Shown: positions 38,261-51,201, counted from the first letter of the stretch. The stretch is DNA of 64,000 bases from Rhodoferax sp. (GCA_019449595.1 JAGRPL010000002.1:118148-182147), one strand, 5' to 3'. The notes: generated by a model not told the origin, from the sequence alone. Numbers and translations: made by a program.

Positions 38261-38848
38261 ATGAAGACTTGGATCCTGGCCTTGCTGTCGGCGCTGGCAC
38301 TGTCCGGCTGTGGCTACAACGACTTCCAGCGACTGGACGAACAGACCAAGTCGGCCTGGAGCGAGGTGCTCAACCAGTACCAGCGGCGGGCCGATCTGGT
38401 GCCCAACATCGTGGCCACCGTCAAGGGTGAAGCCAATTTCGAGCAGGAGACCCTGACCAAGGTGGTGGAAGCCCGTGCCAAGGCCACCTCCATCCAGGTG
38501 ACACCCGAGACCCTGAAGGACCCGCAAGCCTTCCAGAAATTCCAAGCCGCACAGGGCGAACTCAGCAGTGCGCTCAGCCGCCTGATGGTGGTCAGCGAGC
38601 GCTACCCGGACCTGAAGGCCAACAAGGGCTTCAGCGATTTGCGTGTGCAGCTGGAAGGCACGGAGAACCGCATCACCGTGGCCCGCAACCGCTACATCCA
38701 GGCCGTGCAGGAGTACAACGTGCTGGCCCGCAGCTTCCCCAGCAACCTGACGGCCATGGTGTTCAGCTACCAGCCCAAGCCCGCCTTCAGCGTGCAGAAC
38801 GAAGCCGCCATTACCGCCCCGCCGGTGGTGGACTTCAACAAGAAATAA
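38261..38848 (+). CDS. lemA: LemA family lipoprotein
   Basis: A 195-residue LemA protein with a lipoprotein signal (lipobox LSGC; the mature protein begins at Cys near residue 17). The helical LemA core follows: YNDFQRLDEQTKSAWSEVLNQYQRRADLVPN and TVKGEANFEQETLTKVVEARAKA. The ATG at 38261 is chosen because GGAG lies 6 nt upstream; an ATG at 38255 directly abuts the GGAG. Function is unknown. It heads a three-gene operon with two TPM-domain proteins, a combination common in bacteria. Confidence 0.92.
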   Translation: MKTWILALLSALALSGCGYNDFQRLDEQTKSAWSEVLNQYQRRADLVPNIVATVKGEANFEQETLTKVVEARAKATSIQVTPETLKDPQAFQKFQAAQGELSSALSRLMVVSERYPDLKANKGFSDLRVQLEGTENRITVARNRYIQAVQEYNVLARSFPSNLTAMVFSYQPKPAFSVQNEAAITAPPVVDFNKK

Positions 38849-38863
38849 GCGTCAGCGCCCGCC

Positions 38864-39745
38864 ATGGCATTGCTGCGCGGCTTTCTCGTCCTGCTGCTGG
38901 GCCTGCTGGCCGGTCTGGCCGGGGCCCAGGGCGTGCTGCCCGTGCCGGCACTGTCGGGGCACGTGATCGACAGCACCGGTACGCTGAACGCTGCTCAGCA
39001 ACAAGCCCTGGAGAGCAAACTCAGCGCCTTTGAAGCCCGCAGTGGCTCCCAGGTGGTGGTGCTGATGGTGCCCACCACCCAGCCAGAAGACATTGCCAGC
39101 TACGCCAACCGCGTGGGCGACACCTGGAAGATTGGCCGCAAAGCGGTTGGTGACGGCCTGCTGCTTATCGTCGCCAAGGACGACCGCAAGCTGCGCATCG
39201 AGGTGGCCAGGGCCCTGGAAGGCGCCGTCCCCGACCTTGCAGCCAGCCGGATCATCAACGAGGCCATCACACCGCGCTTCAAGCAGGGCGACTTTGCTGG
39301 CGGAGTGGATGCCGGGGTGGACCAGATCATGGCGCTGATCACGGGCGAGGCCCTGCCGGCACCCGCCCCATCCGGCGGACGCAACGACACCGGTTTCCAA
39401 TGGCAGGACCTGGCCATGTTCCTGTCCTTTGCCGTCCTGATTGGCGGCTCCATCGCCCGCCAGGTGCTGGGCAACAAGCTGGGCTCCGTGGTGACGGGCG
39501 GCGTGGTGGGCGGCATCGTCCTGCTGCAGACCACCAGTGTCCTGCTGGCCCTGCTGACCGGGGTGGTGGCGCTGGTATTCACCCTAGTCGTCAGCGTCGT
39601 GCGCAGCCGCCCGGGGGGCGGCGGATTCGGCGGTGGCATGGGCTCGGGCGGCGGTTCCGGCTGGAGTTCCGGTTCGGGCGGCGGCGGGTTCAGCTCCGGA
39701 GGGGGCGGCAGCTTTGGGGGCGGCGGCGCCTCGGGAGGATGGTAA
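38864..39745 (+). CDS. TPM-domain (YgcG-like) membrane protein with Gly-rich tail
   Basis: A 293-residue protein with a signal peptide (ending AGLAGAQG), a periplasmic TPM domain (~residues 30-165, beginning LSGHVIDSTGTLN), two membrane helices (~178-245) and a Gly/Ser-rich tail of ~45 residues of the kind often seen in this family. TPM domains have been linked to photosystem repair in plants, but the bacterial role is not established. It lies 15 bp after lemA and overlaps the next gene by 1 bp (TAATG). Confidence 0.9.
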   Translation: MALLRGFLVLLLGLLAGLAGAQGVLPVPALSGHVIDSTGTLNAAQQQALESKLSAFEARSGSQVVVLMVPTTQPEDIASYANRVGDTWKIGRKAVGDGLLLIVAKDDRKLRIEVARALEGAVPDLAASRIINEAITPRFKQGDFAGGVDAGVDQIMALITGEALPAPAPSGGRNDTGFQWQDLAMFLSFAVLIGGSIARQVLGNKLGSVVTGGVVGGIVLLQTTSVLLALLTGVVALVFTLVVSVVRSRPGGGGFGGGMGSGGGSGWSSGSGGGGFSSGGGGSFGGGGASGGW

Positions 39746-40260
39746 TGTTCCAGCGAATCGTGCGCCTGCTCAAGCACCGCTGGATGGACGATTCCCACCG
39801 TACCGTGGGGCCGGTGGTCGTGCAGCGGTTGATGCAGAGCGTAGCCGCCAGCGAGCGCCACCACAGCGGCCAAATCCGCATCTGCATCGAGGCGGGCTTG
39901 CCCAACAGCTACCTGCTGCGCCCGGACAGCATGGCCGTCTTGACGCGCCAGCGGGCGCTGGCCCAGTTCGGCAAGTTGCGCGTCTGGGACACCGAGCGCA
40001 ACAACGGCATCCTGATCTATCTGCTGCTGGCCGAGCACGCCATTGAGTTGGTAGCCGACCGGGGCTTGAACCAGCACGTCAGCCCCGCGCAATGGCAGGC
40101 CATTGTGCAGCGCCTGGGCCACACCCTGCAGGCGGGCGATTTTGAAGCCGGTCTGAGCCAGGCCCTGGGCGAAGTGTCGGCCCTGTTGGCCACCTACTTT
40201 CCCCGGCAGGCCGGCGACGCAAACCCCAACGAGCTCCCGGACCGCCCCACGCTGGTGTGA
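39745..40260 (+). CDS. Second TPM-domain protein
   Basis: A 171-residue soluble protein with a TPM-like fold: GQIRICIEAGLP, LTRQRALAQFGKLRVWDTERNNGILIYLLLAEHAIELVADRGLN and a helical C-terminus ending AGDFEAGLSQALGEVSALLATYFP. It has no signal peptide. Its ATG shares one base with the stop of the preceding gene. LemA plus two TPM proteins in this order is a recurrent unit; they probably act together at the membrane. A strong terminator follows. Confidence 0.88.
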   Translation: MFQRIVRLLKHRWMDDSHRTVGPVVVQRLMQSVAASERHHSGQIRICIEAGLPNSYLLRPDSMAVLTRQRALAQFGKLRVWDTERNNGILIYLLLAEHAIELVADRGLNQHVSPAQWQAIVQRLGHTLQAGDFEAGLSQALGEVSALLATYFPRQAGDANPNELPDRPTLV

Positions 40261-40270
40261 GTCCCAAAAA

Positions 40271-40294
40271 CAAAACCGCCCGAAGGCGGTTTTG
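40271..40294. terminator. Bidirectional terminator between TPM operon and atp operon
   Basis: CAAAACCGCC and GGCGGTTTTG pair perfectly around CGAA. On the minus strand the loop is the stable UUCG tetraloop and a five-U run follows, making it an excellent terminator for the atp operon 20 nt after the atpC stop. On the plus strand the TTTTG serves the TPM operon. Confidence 0.93.
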
Positions 40295-40313
40295 CAAGTG
40301 GGGCGTGTGCCGC

Positions 40314-40730
40314 TTATTTTTTCTGGCGGAACTTGCGCAGCGCAGCCAACTGGGCCGCCATGATGGCGAGTTCAGCGGTGGCGCGGGCCAAGTCGATCTC
40401 GCTCTTGGCGTTCTTGAGCGCTTCTTCAGCCGCGGCCTTGGCTGCGTTGGCCTTCTCGTCGTCCAGATCCTTGCCACGGATAGCCGTGTCAGACATGACC
40501 GTGACGCAGTCGGGTTGCACTTCCAAAATGCCACCGGCCACGAAGACAAACTCTTCGGTGCCGTCGGCCTTTTCGATGCGCACCGAACCAGCCTTGATGC
40601 GGGTGATCAGGGGCGTGTGGCGGGGATAAATGCCGAGCTCGCCAGCCTCTCCGGGAAGCGCCACGAATTTGGCTTCACCAGAGAAAATGGACTCTTCAGC
40701 ACTGACCACGTCAACATGGATGGTGGACAT
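40314..40730 (-). CDS. atpC: ATP synthase F1, epsilon subunit
   Basis: A 138-residue central-stalk subunit. The N-terminal beta-sandwich ([34 protein letters not shown]) and a two-helix C-terminal part (residues ~88-138) are normal; the latter can inhibit ATP hydrolysis. It is the last gene of the operon, 53 bp after atpD, and is followed by the UUCG terminator. Confidence 0.98.
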   Translation of the reverse strand: MSTIHVDVVSAEESIFSGEAKFVALPGEAGELGIYPRHTPLITRIKAGSVRIEKADGTEEFVFVAGGILEVQPDCVTVMSDTAIRGKDLDDEKANAAKAAAEEALKNAKSEIDLARATAELAIMAAQLAALRKFRQKK

Positions 40731-40783
40731 AGGGTTTCCTTTTGCCGTTCAGGTGCAATCAGTGAGATCTGCGTTACGCAGCA

Positions 40784-43110
<2,327 letters not shown>

Positions 43111-43157
43111 ATCTGCCCCTTTTGCTTAAACTGATTCGTGACTCTTGCTAGTCAGAA

Positions 43158-44711
43158 TCAAGCAAACGACTTCTTGAAAGCGGTCGTGGCAGCGGTCAAT
43201 TCGGCTTCAGCCTCCTTGTCCATCGCCTTGGTGGCTTCCAGCTTGGCCAGCAGGGCCGCGTGCTTGTCTTTCAGATAGCCATGCAGGCCATGTTCGAAAG
43301 CCAGCACCTTGTTCACGGCGAGGTCGTCCATGAAACCCTTGTTCACTGCGAACAGCGTGGCACCCATCAGGCTGATGGGCAACGGGCTGTACTGGGACTG
43401 CTTGAGCAATTCGGTCACGCGGGCACCGCGGTCGAGCTGCTTGCGGGTCGCTTCGTCCAGATCGGAAGCAAACTGCGCAAACGCAGCCAGCTCGCGGTAC
43501 TGGGCCAAGTCGGTACGGATACCACCGGAGAGGTTCTTGATCAGCTTGGTCTGGGCAGCACCACCGACGCGGGACACCGAGATACCGGCGTTGATAGCGG
43601 GGCGGATACCGGCGTTGAACAGGCTGGTTTCCAGAAAGATCTGGCCGTCGGTGATGGAAATCACGTTGGTGGGCACGAAGGCCGACACGTCACCAGCTTG
43701 CGTTTCAATGATCGGCAGCGCCGTCAAGGAACCGGTCTTGCCTTTGACGGCACCCTTGGTGAAGTCCTCGACATACTTCTCGTTCACGCGGGCGGCGCGC
43801 TCCAGCAGACGGCTGTGGAGATAGAACACGTCGCCGGGGTAGGCTTCGCGGCCTGGTGGGCGACGCAGCAGCAGCGACACTTGGCGGTAAGCCACGGCTT
43901 GCTTGGACAGATCGTCGTACACGATCAGGGCGTCTTCGCCACGGTCGCGGAAATACTCGCCCATGGTGCAGCCAGAGTAGGCCGACACGTACTGCATGGC
44001 AGCCGATTCGGAAGCGGTCGCCGCCACCACAATGGTGTATTCCAGCGCGCCGGCTTGCTCCAGCGAGCGCACCACGTTCTTGATCGACGAAGCCTTCTGA
44101 CCGATGGCAACGTAGATACAGGTCATGTTCTGACCCTTCTGGTTGATGATGGCGTCGATGGCCACGGCGGTCTTGCCGGTCTGGCGGTCGCCAATGATCA
44201 ATTCGCGCTGGCCACGGCCCACAGGCACCATGGAGTCGATGGACTTCAAACCCGTCTGCATGGGCTGATCCACCGATTTACGGGCGATAACGCCGGGAGC
44301 GACCTTTTCGATCACGTCCGTCATCTTGGCATTGATCGGGCCTTTGCCGTCAATGGGCTGACCCAGGGCATTGACCACACGGCCTTTGAGCTCGGGGCCC
44401 ACGGGCACTTCCAGAATGCGGCCCGTGCACTTGACGGTGTCGCCTTCGGAAATGTGCTCGTACTCGCCCAGAATCACGGCGCCGACGGAGTCACGCTCCA
44501 GGTTCAGGGCCAGACCATAGGTGGGCAGGCCATCGCTGCCCGCTGCGAATTCAAGCATTTCGCCCTGCATCACGTCGGACAGGCCGTGGATGCGGCAAAT
44601 ACCGTCAGTCACGGACACCACGGTACCCTGGTTGCGAATATCGCTGCTCGCGGCCAGGCCTTCGATGCGGCTCTTGATCAGTTCAGAAATTTCTGCTGGA
44701 TTGAGTTGCAT
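43158..44711 (-). CDS. atpA: ATP synthase F1, alpha subunit
   Basis: A 517-residue subunit carrying the non-catalytic nucleotide sites. It begins [16 protein letters not shown], has Walker A GDRQTGKT, Walker B-like DALIVYDDL and the conserved arginine-finger region [14 protein letters not shown] ([11 protein letters not shown]). It lies 49 bp after atpH. The long antisense frame over 43260-44771 is not a gene. Confidence 0.99.
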   Translation of the reverse strand: MQLNPAEISELIKSRIEGLAASSDIRNQGTVVSVTDGICRIHGLSDVMQGEMLEFAAGSDGLPTYGLALNLERDSVGAVILGEYEHISEGDTVKCTGRILEVPVGPELKGRVVNALGQPIDGKGPINAKMTDVIEKVAPGVIARKSVDQPMQTGLKSIDSMVPVGRGQRELIIGDRQTGKTAVAIDAIINQKGQNMTCIYVAIGQKASSIKNVVRSLEQAGALEYTIVVAATASESAAMQYVSAYSGCTMGEYFRDRGEDALIVYDDLSKQAVAYRQVSLLLRRPPGREAYPGDVFYLHSRLLERAARVNEKYVEDFTKGAVKGKTGSLTALPIIETQAGDVSAFVPTNVISITDGQIFLETSLFNAGIRPAINAGISVSRVGGAAQTKLIKNLSGGIRTDLAQYRELAAFAQFASDLDEATRKQLDRGARVTELLKQSQYSPLPISLMGATLFAVNKGFMDDLAVNKVLAFEHGLHGYLKDKHAALLAKLEATKAMDKEAEAELTAATTAFKKSFA

Positions 44712-44760
44712 GACTCTTTCCTTCTTTCTTTAGTTGGGCTTACGGCGGGAGGCAGATGCC

Positions 44761-45291
44761 TCAGGCTGTGAGAGCCACTTTCATTTGTTCCAGACGGGCC
44801 TTGACAGACGTGTCAAGCACTTCGTCACCCACCACCACACGGATGCCACCGATCAACTCGGCGTCATGCGCAACCTGAACGTTCAGCTTGCGACCAAAAC
44901 GCTTTTCCAGCGTTGCCGCCACTTCCGCCAATGCCGCAGCATCGATGGGAAAGGCGCTGTACACCGTGGCATCGGAGAGTCCGCTCTGTGCGTTCTTCAG
45001 CACCCGGAACGACACTGCAATTTCGGGCAGCGCCGCAAGGCGTCCGTTTTCAATCACTGTGCGCAGGAAGTTCTTGCCCTGCTCCGGCAAGGCCGACTTG
45101 GCCACGCTGGCAATCAAGTCAAACACTTGCTGGTCTGTGACCTTGGGGTTGGCAGCGAACTGCTGAAGTTGCACATTGTTGGCAATTTCAGCAAGCTCAT
45201 CCAACCACACGGCAGCAGCGTTCAAGTCGGCCTTGGCAGACTTGAAGAGAGCCTCGGCATAGGGCCTGGCAATGGTGGCGAGTTCAGCCAT
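44761..45291 (-). CDS. atpH: ATP synthase F1, delta subunit
   Basis: A 176-residue peripheral-stalk protein linking F1 to the b subunits. It begins [19 protein letters not shown] and ends [28 protein letters not shown], both diagnostic of AtpH. It starts 10 bp after the atpF stop. Confidence 0.98.
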   Translation of the reverse strand: MAELATIARPYAEALFKSAKADLNAAAVWLDELAEIANNVQLQQFAANPKVTDQQVFDLIASVAKSALPEQGKNFLRTVIENGRLAALPEIAVSFRVLKNAQSGLSDATVYSAFPIDAAALAEVAATLEKRFGRKLNVQVAHDAELIGGIRVVVGDEVLDTSVKARLEQMKVALTA

Positions 45292-45301
45292 GGTGACTTC
45301 C

Positions 45302-45772
45302 TTACAGCTCAGTCTTCAGGCGCGACAGCAAATCTGCATGCACACCCGCATTGACTTCTTTGCGCAAGATCTGCTCGGCACCCTTGACGGCGAGAGCGGC
45401 GACCTGCTCGCGCAGAGCCTCACGGGCCTTCACAGACTGCTGCTCGGCTTCCGCCTTGGCAGCGGCAATGATCCGGTTGCCTTCTTCGGTAGCACGGGCC
45501 TTGGCCTCTTCCACAATCGTCTGACCGCGACGCTCGGCATCCGCCAGGCGTGTTGCCGTTTCATTGCGGGAGGTTGCCAGTTCGGCTTCCACGCGCGAAT
45601 TGGCAGAAGCCAGCTCAGACTTGGCTTTATCGGCGGCAGCCAGGCCGTCGGCGATTTTCTGCGCCCGCTCGTCCAGCGCTTTCGTGATCGGGGGCCACAC
45701 GAATTTCATCGTGAACCACACCAGGATCGCAAAAACGATAGCCTGCAGGAACAGGGTTGCGTTAATGTTCAC
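45302..45772 (-). CDS. atpF: ATP synthase F0, b subunit
   Basis: A 156-residue peripheral-stalk subunit: one N-terminal membrane helix (residues ~5-25) and a long charged coiled coil rich in Ala, Glu and Lys. It begins [29 protein letters not shown], a typical AtpF opening, and the length equals that of E. coli b. It forms a homodimer. Confidence 0.98.
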   Translation of the reverse strand: MNINATLFLQAIVFAILVWFTMKFVWPPITKALDERAQKIADGLAAADKAKSELASANSRVEAELATSRNETATRLADAERRGQTIVEEAKARATEEGNRIIAAAKAEAEQQSVKAREALREQVAALAVKGAEQILRKEVNAGVHADLLSRLKTEL

Positions 45773-45807
45773 GGTTTGATTCCTTCTCTAACGTGAAGGG
45801 CCGTTGA

Positions 45808-46065
<258 letters not shown>

Positions 46066-46115
46066 CTAAAAGTTAGTGGAAAAAGAAAAAAGAAAACCAG
46101 AAAGAAACAGTTACA

Positions 46116-46994
46116 TCAATGTGCGTCGTGCGCTTGACCGGTGTAGATCAGCGTCAACATCATAAAGATGAAGGCTTGCAAAGTGATCACCAGAATGTGG
46201 AACAGAGTCCACACGGTTCCGGCGATGACATGACCGATGGCCAAGCCAACACCCGTTCCCGACAATGCCCAGCCGCCACCCATCAGGGCAATCAGCATGA
46301 ACACCAGCTCACCTGCAAACATGTTGCCAAACAACCGCATGCCGTGCGACACGGTCTTGGCAAGGTACTCGATCATCTGCATCAGGAAGTTCACCGGATA
46401 CAGAGCCCAATGGTCACCGAAGGGGGCAGCAATCAGCTCGTGCGCCCAGCCGCCCAGGCCCTTGATCTTGATGTTGTAGAACACACAGATCAGCAGAACG
46501 GAAGTGGACAAGCCCAGCGTGGTGGACAAGTCAGCGGTCGGCACGACGCGCATGTAATCCTTGAAGCCCATGGCGGGGCCGGCGCTGTGCCAGAACGAGG
46601 GAATCAGGTCCACGGGCAGCATGTCCATGGCGTTCATCAGGAAAATCCAGACAAACACGGTCAGCGCCAGAGGGCCAATGACCTTGCGGCTCTTGGCGTT
46701 GTGGATCACGCCCTTGGCCTGGTTGTCCACCATTTCGGTCAGGATTTCAACGGCAGCCTGAAAACGACCCGGCACGCCCGACGTTGCCTTGCGCGCCGCA
46801 TTCCACAGCACGAAGCAACCGATGATGCCCAGCAAAGCCGAAAACACCAACGAGTCGAAATTGAACAGACTGAAATCGACGATGCTGTGCTGCTCGACGT
46901 TTTCGAAATTGAAGTTTTTCTGCAAATGATGCAGGTGGTGCTGGATGTATTCTCCAGCGCTCGGGGCATGTGTTCCAGCGTGTTCAGCAGCCAT
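46116..46994 (-). CDS. atpB: ATP synthase F0, a subunit
   Basis: A 292-residue membrane subunit forming the proton half-channels. The essential arginine is in SHGMRLFGNMFAGE, and ALTVFVWIFLMNAMDMLPVD is the conserved helix with the periplasmic access residues. It has an N-terminal extension of ~40 polar residues (MAAEHAGTHAPSAGEYIQHH) compared with E. coli, usual in this bacterial group. Confidence 0.98.
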   Translation of the reverse strand: MAAEHAGTHAPSAGEYIQHHLHHLQKNFNFENVEQHSIVDFSLFNFDSLVFSALLGIIGCFVLWNAARKATSGVPGRFQAAVEILTEMVDNQAKGVIHNAKSRKVIGPLALTVFVWIFLMNAMDMLPVDLIPSFWHSAGPAMGFKDYMRVVPTADLSTTLGLSTSVLLICVFYNIKIKGLGGWAHELIAAPFGDHWALYPVNFLMQMIEYLAKTVSHGMRLFGNMFAGELVFMLIALMGGGWALSGTGVGLAIGHVIAGTVWTLFHILVITLQAFIFMMLTLIYTGQAHDAH

Positions 46995-47015
46995 ATGTCA
47001 CCAATAGTCAATTCT

Positions 47016-47513
47016 TTACAACAACTTCGACCGGACCGGGCGCAGCCACACGGCCACCCAGTACACCTTCATCGTCACCACAAACCCACCCAGGAGAGCC
47101 AGCCAGTTCAGCTGCAAGATCAACTTTGGCGCAGCAAACAGCATCGCCACCGTCAAGAGGATCTTGACCATCTCCCACACAAAAAACCCTGCCAGCACCG
47201 CGCCAGCGCGGCCTGCCGCCTGTTGACGCTGCAAACCCCTGGCAAACAATGCCGCGGGAAGCACCACCGAGAGAGCCCCGTAGGCTACCGACAGACCCAG
47301 AGATCCCCGACCACTGAGCAAGCCAACCGCCAACGCCAGCAAACCACCGGTAACCGCTTGAAGCCCCACAACCCGCCACGGGGATACCGCCGGGTTGCTT
47401 CGCCGCCATGACTGCGCCTGTTCGGCCGTCAGGGGCTTGAAATCGGACTCTGGCGCCTCATCTTGATCGTATGGGGCGCCCTGCTTGTGTTCTGGGTTCA
47501 CGATTTTCACCAT
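47016..47513 (-). CDS. atpI: ATP synthase subunit I
   Basis: A 165-residue membrane protein with four predicted helices and a polar N-terminus of ~50 residues. It resembles AtpI, an assembly helper that promotes c-ring formation. It is the first gene of the operon, 21 bp before atpB. The ATG at 47513 (MVKIVNPEHKQG) is supported by the strong promoter 47-75 bp upstream; the longer open frame to 47975 would cross that promoter and two other genes' starts. Confidence 0.92.
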   Translation of the reverse strand: MVKIVNPEHKQGAPYDQDEAPESDFKPLTAEQAQSWRRSNPAVSPWRVVGLQAVTGGLLALAVGLLSGRGSLGLSVAYGALSVVLPAALFARGLQRQQAAGRAGAVLAGFFVWEMVKILLTVAMLFAAPKLILQLNWLALLGGFVVTMKVYWVAVWLRPVRSKLL

Positions 47514-47559
47514 TGAAATTACACCCAGTTGACAAACCGCGTTTGGTGCGCAGCCTTCG

Positions 47560-47588
47560 ATTATACGTAGAAACCCGGCAACTCCCAA
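47560..47588 (-). promoter_or_regulatory. Promoter of the atp operon
   Basis: On the minus strand, TTGGGA (47588-47583) and a perfect TATAAT (47565-47560) are separated by 17 bp. The start codon of atpI is 47 bp beyond the -10, giving a leader of about 40 nt. This is one of the best sigma-70 promoters in the window. Confidence 0.85.
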
Positions 47589-47639
47589 TACTTTGGCAGG
47601 ATTTCTCGCGGGGAATTGCCGCACTGCCATAATTTCGCC

Positions 47640-47948
47640 ATGTCCAAACCGCCCATCCCCACCGACGTTCCGGCGCCGGACACCACCCGCGCCGAGTCGC
47701 TCATCGAGTACCCCTGCAAGTTCCCCATCAAGGTCATGGGCTTGCGGGTGGAAGGCCTGGTGCATGCCATCACCACGGTCGCCCACCACTTCGACCCCGC
47801 ATTTGATGCCTCCACCGTGGAGCTGCGCGAAAGCAAGGGCGGCAAATACCTGGGCGTTACCATCACCGTCACTGCCACCAGCCGCGAACAGCTCGACGAG
47901 CTGTACCGCACGCTGTCCACACACCCCATGGTGAAAGTGGTGCTGTAG
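47640..47948 (+). CDS. DUF493 (YbeD-like) protein
   Basis: A 102-residue ferredoxin-like alpha/beta protein. The family signature [16 protein letters not shown] and the C-terminal [14 protein letters not shown] are diagnostic of DUF493/YbeD. In many proteobacteria it sits directly before lipB, as here (19 bp), so a link to lipoate metabolism is likely, but its function is unproven. An in-frame ATG at 47616 is less likely because it adds residues not found in relatives. Confidence 0.92.
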   Translation: MSKPPIPTDVPAPDTTRAESLIEYPCKFPIKVMGLRVEGLVHAITTVAHHFDPAFDASTVELRESKGGKYLGVTITVTATSREQLDELYRTLSTHPMVKVVL

Positions 47949-47967
47949 GCACGCACACCCCACGCTT

Positions 47968-48672
47968 ATGGACATTCGCCAGCTTGGCCGCGTCGATTAC
48001 GCATCCACCTATGCGGCCATGCAGGCGTTTACCGCCAGCCGCACCAGCGACACGCCGGATGCACTCTGGATTTGCGAGCATGCCCCGGTGTACACGCAGG
48101 GACTGGCCGGAAAGAACGACCACATCCTGAACCCCGGCGACATCCCCGTCATTGCCACCAACCGCGGCGGCCAGGTGACGTTCCACGGCCCCGGCCAGGT
48201 GGTGGCCTACCCCCTGATCGACCTCAAGCGGGCAGGCTATTTCGTCAAGGAATACGTGTACCGCATCGAGGAGGCTGTCATCAAGACCCTGGCGCACTTC
48301 GGCGTCACCGGTCACCGGGTGGCCGGCGCACCCGGCATCTATGTGCGGCTGGACGACCCCGGCGGCCACACGCCGCTGGCCCAGCGCCCCATGAAAACCG
48401 ACCCCGCGAGCCCTTCGGCACCGGGTGGTACCAGCCCCAATTTTCAAGGCCTTGGAAAGATCGGCGCCCTGGGCATCAAGGTCAGCCGCAACTGCACCTA
48501 CCACGGCGTGGCCCTGAACGTGGCCATGGACCTGGAGCCCTACTCCCGCATCAACCCGTGTGGGTATTGCGGCCTGCAGACGGTGGACCTTTCTACAATC
48601 GGCGTATCCGTCGGCTGGACTGAGGCCGCCGACGTTCTGAGCCACAAGCTCGCAACCTATCTGGCACCCTGA
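47968..48672 (+). CDS. lipB: Lipoyl(octanoyl) transferase
   Basis: A 234-residue enzyme that moves octanoate from acyl carrier protein to lipoyl domains. The lysine and cysteine of the active site lie in [12 protein letters not shown] and [12 protein letters not shown], and [20 protein letters not shown] is the substrate-binding segment. An insert of about 25 residues ([20 protein letters not shown]...) near position 130 is Pro/Ser-rich and not part of the core. It is cotranscribed with lipA, 21 bp downstream. Confidence 0.96.
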   Translation: MDIRQLGRVDYASTYAAMQAFTASRTSDTPDALWICEHAPVYTQGLAGKNDHILNPGDIPVIATNRGGQVTFHGPGQVVAYPLIDLKRAGYFVKEYVYRIEEAVIKTLAHFGVTGHRVAGAPGIYVRLDDPGGHTPLAQRPMKTDPASPSAPGGTSPNFQGLGKIGALGIKVSRNCTYHGVALNVAMDLEPYSRINPCGYCGLQTVDLSTIGVSVGWTEAADVLSHKLATYLAP

Positions 48673-48693
48673 CGCCACACCGCGCACCGCACC

Positions 48694-49719
48694 ATGAGCC
48701 ACAACCCGACCGCCACGCCCGGCAGCAGCCCCACCGTCCGTGAGGCGCAAACGCAGGAAAACTACGACCCGTCCGCCAAGCAGAAGGCCGCGGCCAAGCT
48801 CTCGCGCATTCCGGTGAAGGTGGTGCAGGGCGAAGTGCTGAAGAAGCCGGACTGGATCCGCGTCAAGGCCGGCTCGCCCACCACGCGCTTCTACGAGATC
48901 AAGGACGTGCTGCGCCAGAACAAGCTGGTCACCGTCTGCGAGGAAGCCAGCTGCCCCAACATCGGCGAATGCTTCGGCCACGGCACGGCCACCTTCATGA
49001 TCATGGGCGACAAGTGCACGCGCCGCTGCCCGTTCTGCGATGTGGGCCACGGCCGTCCCGACCCGCTGGACACCAACGAGCCGGAGAACCTGGCCCGCAC
49101 TATTGCACAGCTCAAGCTCAAGTACGTGGTCATCACCAGCGTGGACCGCGACGACCTGCGCGACGGCGGCGCCCAGCACTTTGCCGACTGCATCACCCGC
49201 ATCCGCGAACTCTCGCCTGGCACGCAGATCGAAGTGCTGGTACCCGACTTCCGCGGCCGCGACGACAAGGCGCTGGCCATCCTGCACGCCGCACCGCCCG
49301 ACGTGATGAACCACAACCTGGAAACCGCGCCGCGCCTGTACAAGGAAGCGCGCCCCGGCTCCGACTACCAGTTCAGCCTGAAACTGCTGCAGAAGTTCAA
49401 GGCGCAGAACCCCGGCATCCCGACCAAGAGCGGCATCATGGTCGGCCTGGGCGAGACCGACGAAGAGGTGCTGCAGGTGATGCAGGACATGCGCGACCAC
49501 GGTATCGAGATGCTGACCATCGGCCAATACCTGGCCCCCTCCAGCTCGCACCTGCCGGTGAAGCGCTACGTGCACCCGGATACGTTCAAGATGTTCGAAG
49601 CCAAGGCCTATGCCATGGGCTTCAGCCACGCTGCGGTGGGCGCCATGGTGCGCTCCAGCTACCACGCCGACCAGCAGGCACACGCCGCATCGGCCGCCAG
49701 CAAGACCGCGGGCATGTAA
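48694..49719 (+). CDS. lipA: Lipoyl synthase
   Basis: A 341-residue radical SAM enzyme that inserts two sulfurs into protein-bound octanoate. Both iron-sulfur sites are visible: the auxiliary cluster [12 protein letters not shown] and the radical [36 protein letters not shown] and the [19 protein letters not shown] motif are typical. N-terminal ~30 residues are polar and variable. Confidence 0.98.
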   Translation: MSHNPTATPGSSPTVREAQTQENYDPSAKQKAAAKLSRIPVKVVQGEVLKKPDWIRVKAGSPTTRFYEIKDVLRQNKLVTVCEEASCPNIGECFGHGTATFMIMGDKCTRRCPFCDVGHGRPDPLDTNEPENLARTIAQLKLKYVVITSVDRDDLRDGGAQHFADCITRIRELSPGTQIEVLVPDFRGRDDKALAILHAAPPDVMNHNLETAPRLYKEARPGSDYQFSLKLLQKFKAQNPGIPTKSGIMVGLGETDEEVLQVMQDMRDHGIEMLTIGQYLAPSSSHLPVKRYVHPDTFKMFEAKAYAMGFSHAAVGAMVRSSYHADQQAHAASAASKTAGM

Positions 49720-49759
49720 GCCACGGCCGCCGGCATGCCCCTCTGACGCCAAGCCCACC

Positions 49760-50803
49760 ATGTACCAGGCCGCACCCACCCGCTACGACACCCTGCCCTA
49801 CCGCACCTGCGGCAAGAGCGGCCTGAAACTGCCCGCCGTATCGCTGGGGCTGTGGCACAACTTCGGCGACGCCACGCCCCTGGAAACGCAGCGCGCCATG
49901 TTGCGCACGGCATTCGATCTGGGCATCACCCACTTCGACCTGGCCAACAACTACGGCCCGCCCTACGGCAGCGCCGAGACCAACTTTGGCGAACACCTGC
50001 GCCGCGATTTCCGGCCCTACCGCGACGAGCTCGTCATTTCCAGCAAGGCCGGCTGGGACATGTGGCCCGGACCCTACGGCCAGGGCGGGGGCTCGCGCAA
50101 GTACGTGCTGGCCAGCCTGGACCAGAGCCTGCGGCGCATGGGACTGGAGTACGTGGACATCTTCTACTCGCACCGCTTTGACCCCGACACCCCGCTGGAA
50201 GAAACCATGGGCGCGCTGGCCAGCGCCGTGCAGCAGGGCAAGGCGCTGTACGTGGGCCTCAGCAGTTACTCGGCCGGCAAGACCCGGGAGGCTGCGGCAC
50301 TGCTGCGGTCCATGGGCGTAGCGCCGCTGATCCACCAGCCGTCGTACAGCCTGCTCAACCGCTGGGTGGAGGAAGACCTGCTTGACACGCTGGATGCAAC
50401 CGGCATGGGCTGCATAGCCTTCAGCGCGCTGGCCCAGGGCCTGCTCACCAACAAGTACCTGAACGGCATCCCCGCCGACGCCCGCATCAACCGCCCTGGT
50501 GGCGGTTCCCTGAAGGCCGAGCATCTGAGCGCGCAAAACCTCGCGCATGTGCGCGCCCTCAACGCCATTGCCCTGGCGCGCGGGCAAAGCCTGGCTCAGA
50601 TGGCCACGGCCTGGGTGCTGCGCGACCCGCGGGTGACATCTGCCCTGATTGGCGCCAGCCGCCCCGAGCAGATCATCGAACTGGTGGGCGCGCTGCAGAA
50701 CCTGCACTTCAGCGCCGAGGAACTGGCGGCCATTGACCAGCATGCCGTGGAGGGCGGCATCAACCTGTGGCAGCGCCCCTCGACCGACCAGCGCCCGGCC
50801 TGA
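49760..50803 (+). CDS. Aldo/keto reductase (YghZ-like)
   Basis: A 347-residue NADPH-dependent aldo/keto reductase of the YghZ/Kv-beta branch. The catalytic tetrad is visible: Asp and Tyr in THFDLANNYGPPYG, Lys in ISSKAGWDM and His in FYSHRFD. E. coli YghZ reduces L-glyceraldehyde 3-phosphate and methylglyoxal; the same is possible here. It starts 40 bp after lipA and its stop directly abuts that of the convergent gene. Confidence 0.92.
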   Translation: MYQAAPTRYDTLPYRTCGKSGLKLPAVSLGLWHNFGDATPLETQRAMLRTAFDLGITHFDLANNYGPPYGSAETNFGEHLRRDFRPYRDELVISSKAGWDMWPGPYGQGGGSRKYVLASLDQSLRRMGLEYVDIFYSHRFDPDTPLEETMGALASAVQQGKALYVGLSSYSAGKTREAAALLRSMGVAPLIHQPSYSLLNRWVEEDLLDTLDATGMGCIAFSALAQGLLTNKYLNGIPADARINRPGGGSLKAEHLSAQNLAHVRALNAIALARGQSLAQMATAWVLRDPRVTSALIGASRPEQIIELVGALQNLHFSAEELAAIDQHAVEGGINLWQRPSTDQRPA

Positions 50804-51157
50804 CTACGCCTTGTTGGGGTCCATCTTTTCCCAGGCGGCGAGGGTTTCGGCGGCGTACATCAGCGCCGGCCCGCCGCCCATGTACACGCAGACCGCCAGC
50901 ATCTCTTCCAGCTCGGCGCGCGTGCAGCCCAGCTTATGCAATGCCTTCACATGAAAACCCACACACCCCGAGCAATGCTGCGTGATGCCGATGGCCAGCG
51001 CAATCAGCTCCTTTTGCTTGGCGCCCAGCGCGCCTTCGGCCATGGACGCGCGGGCCAGCTGGCCAAAACCCGCCATGGCATCGGTCTGGGTCTTGCGAAA
51101 CGGCGCCAAACTCGCATTAATGTCATGAATCAAACTGCTGTGATCAAACGTACTCAT
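50804..51157 (-). CDS. Carboxymuconolactone decarboxylase/AhpD-like protein
   Basis: A 117-residue helical protein of the CMD family. The redox motif CSGCVGFHVKALHKLG (CxxC plus His) marks it as AhpD-like, a possible alkylhydroperoxidase partner. The start at 51157 gives MSTFDHSSLIHD and normal length. Substrate and partner are unknown. No intergenic bases separate it from the convergent aldo/keto reductase. Confidence 0.88.
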   Translation of the reverse strand: MSTFDHSSLIHDINASLAPFRKTQTDAMAGFGQLARASMAEGALGAKQKELIALAIGITQHCSGCVGFHVKALHKLGCTRAELEEMLAVCVYMGGGPALMYAAETLAAWEKMDPNKA

Positions 51158-51201
51158 TCCCCGTCCTTGTCTGTGTGCGCGGCGCCCCTGGAGGCCGCCG
51201 T

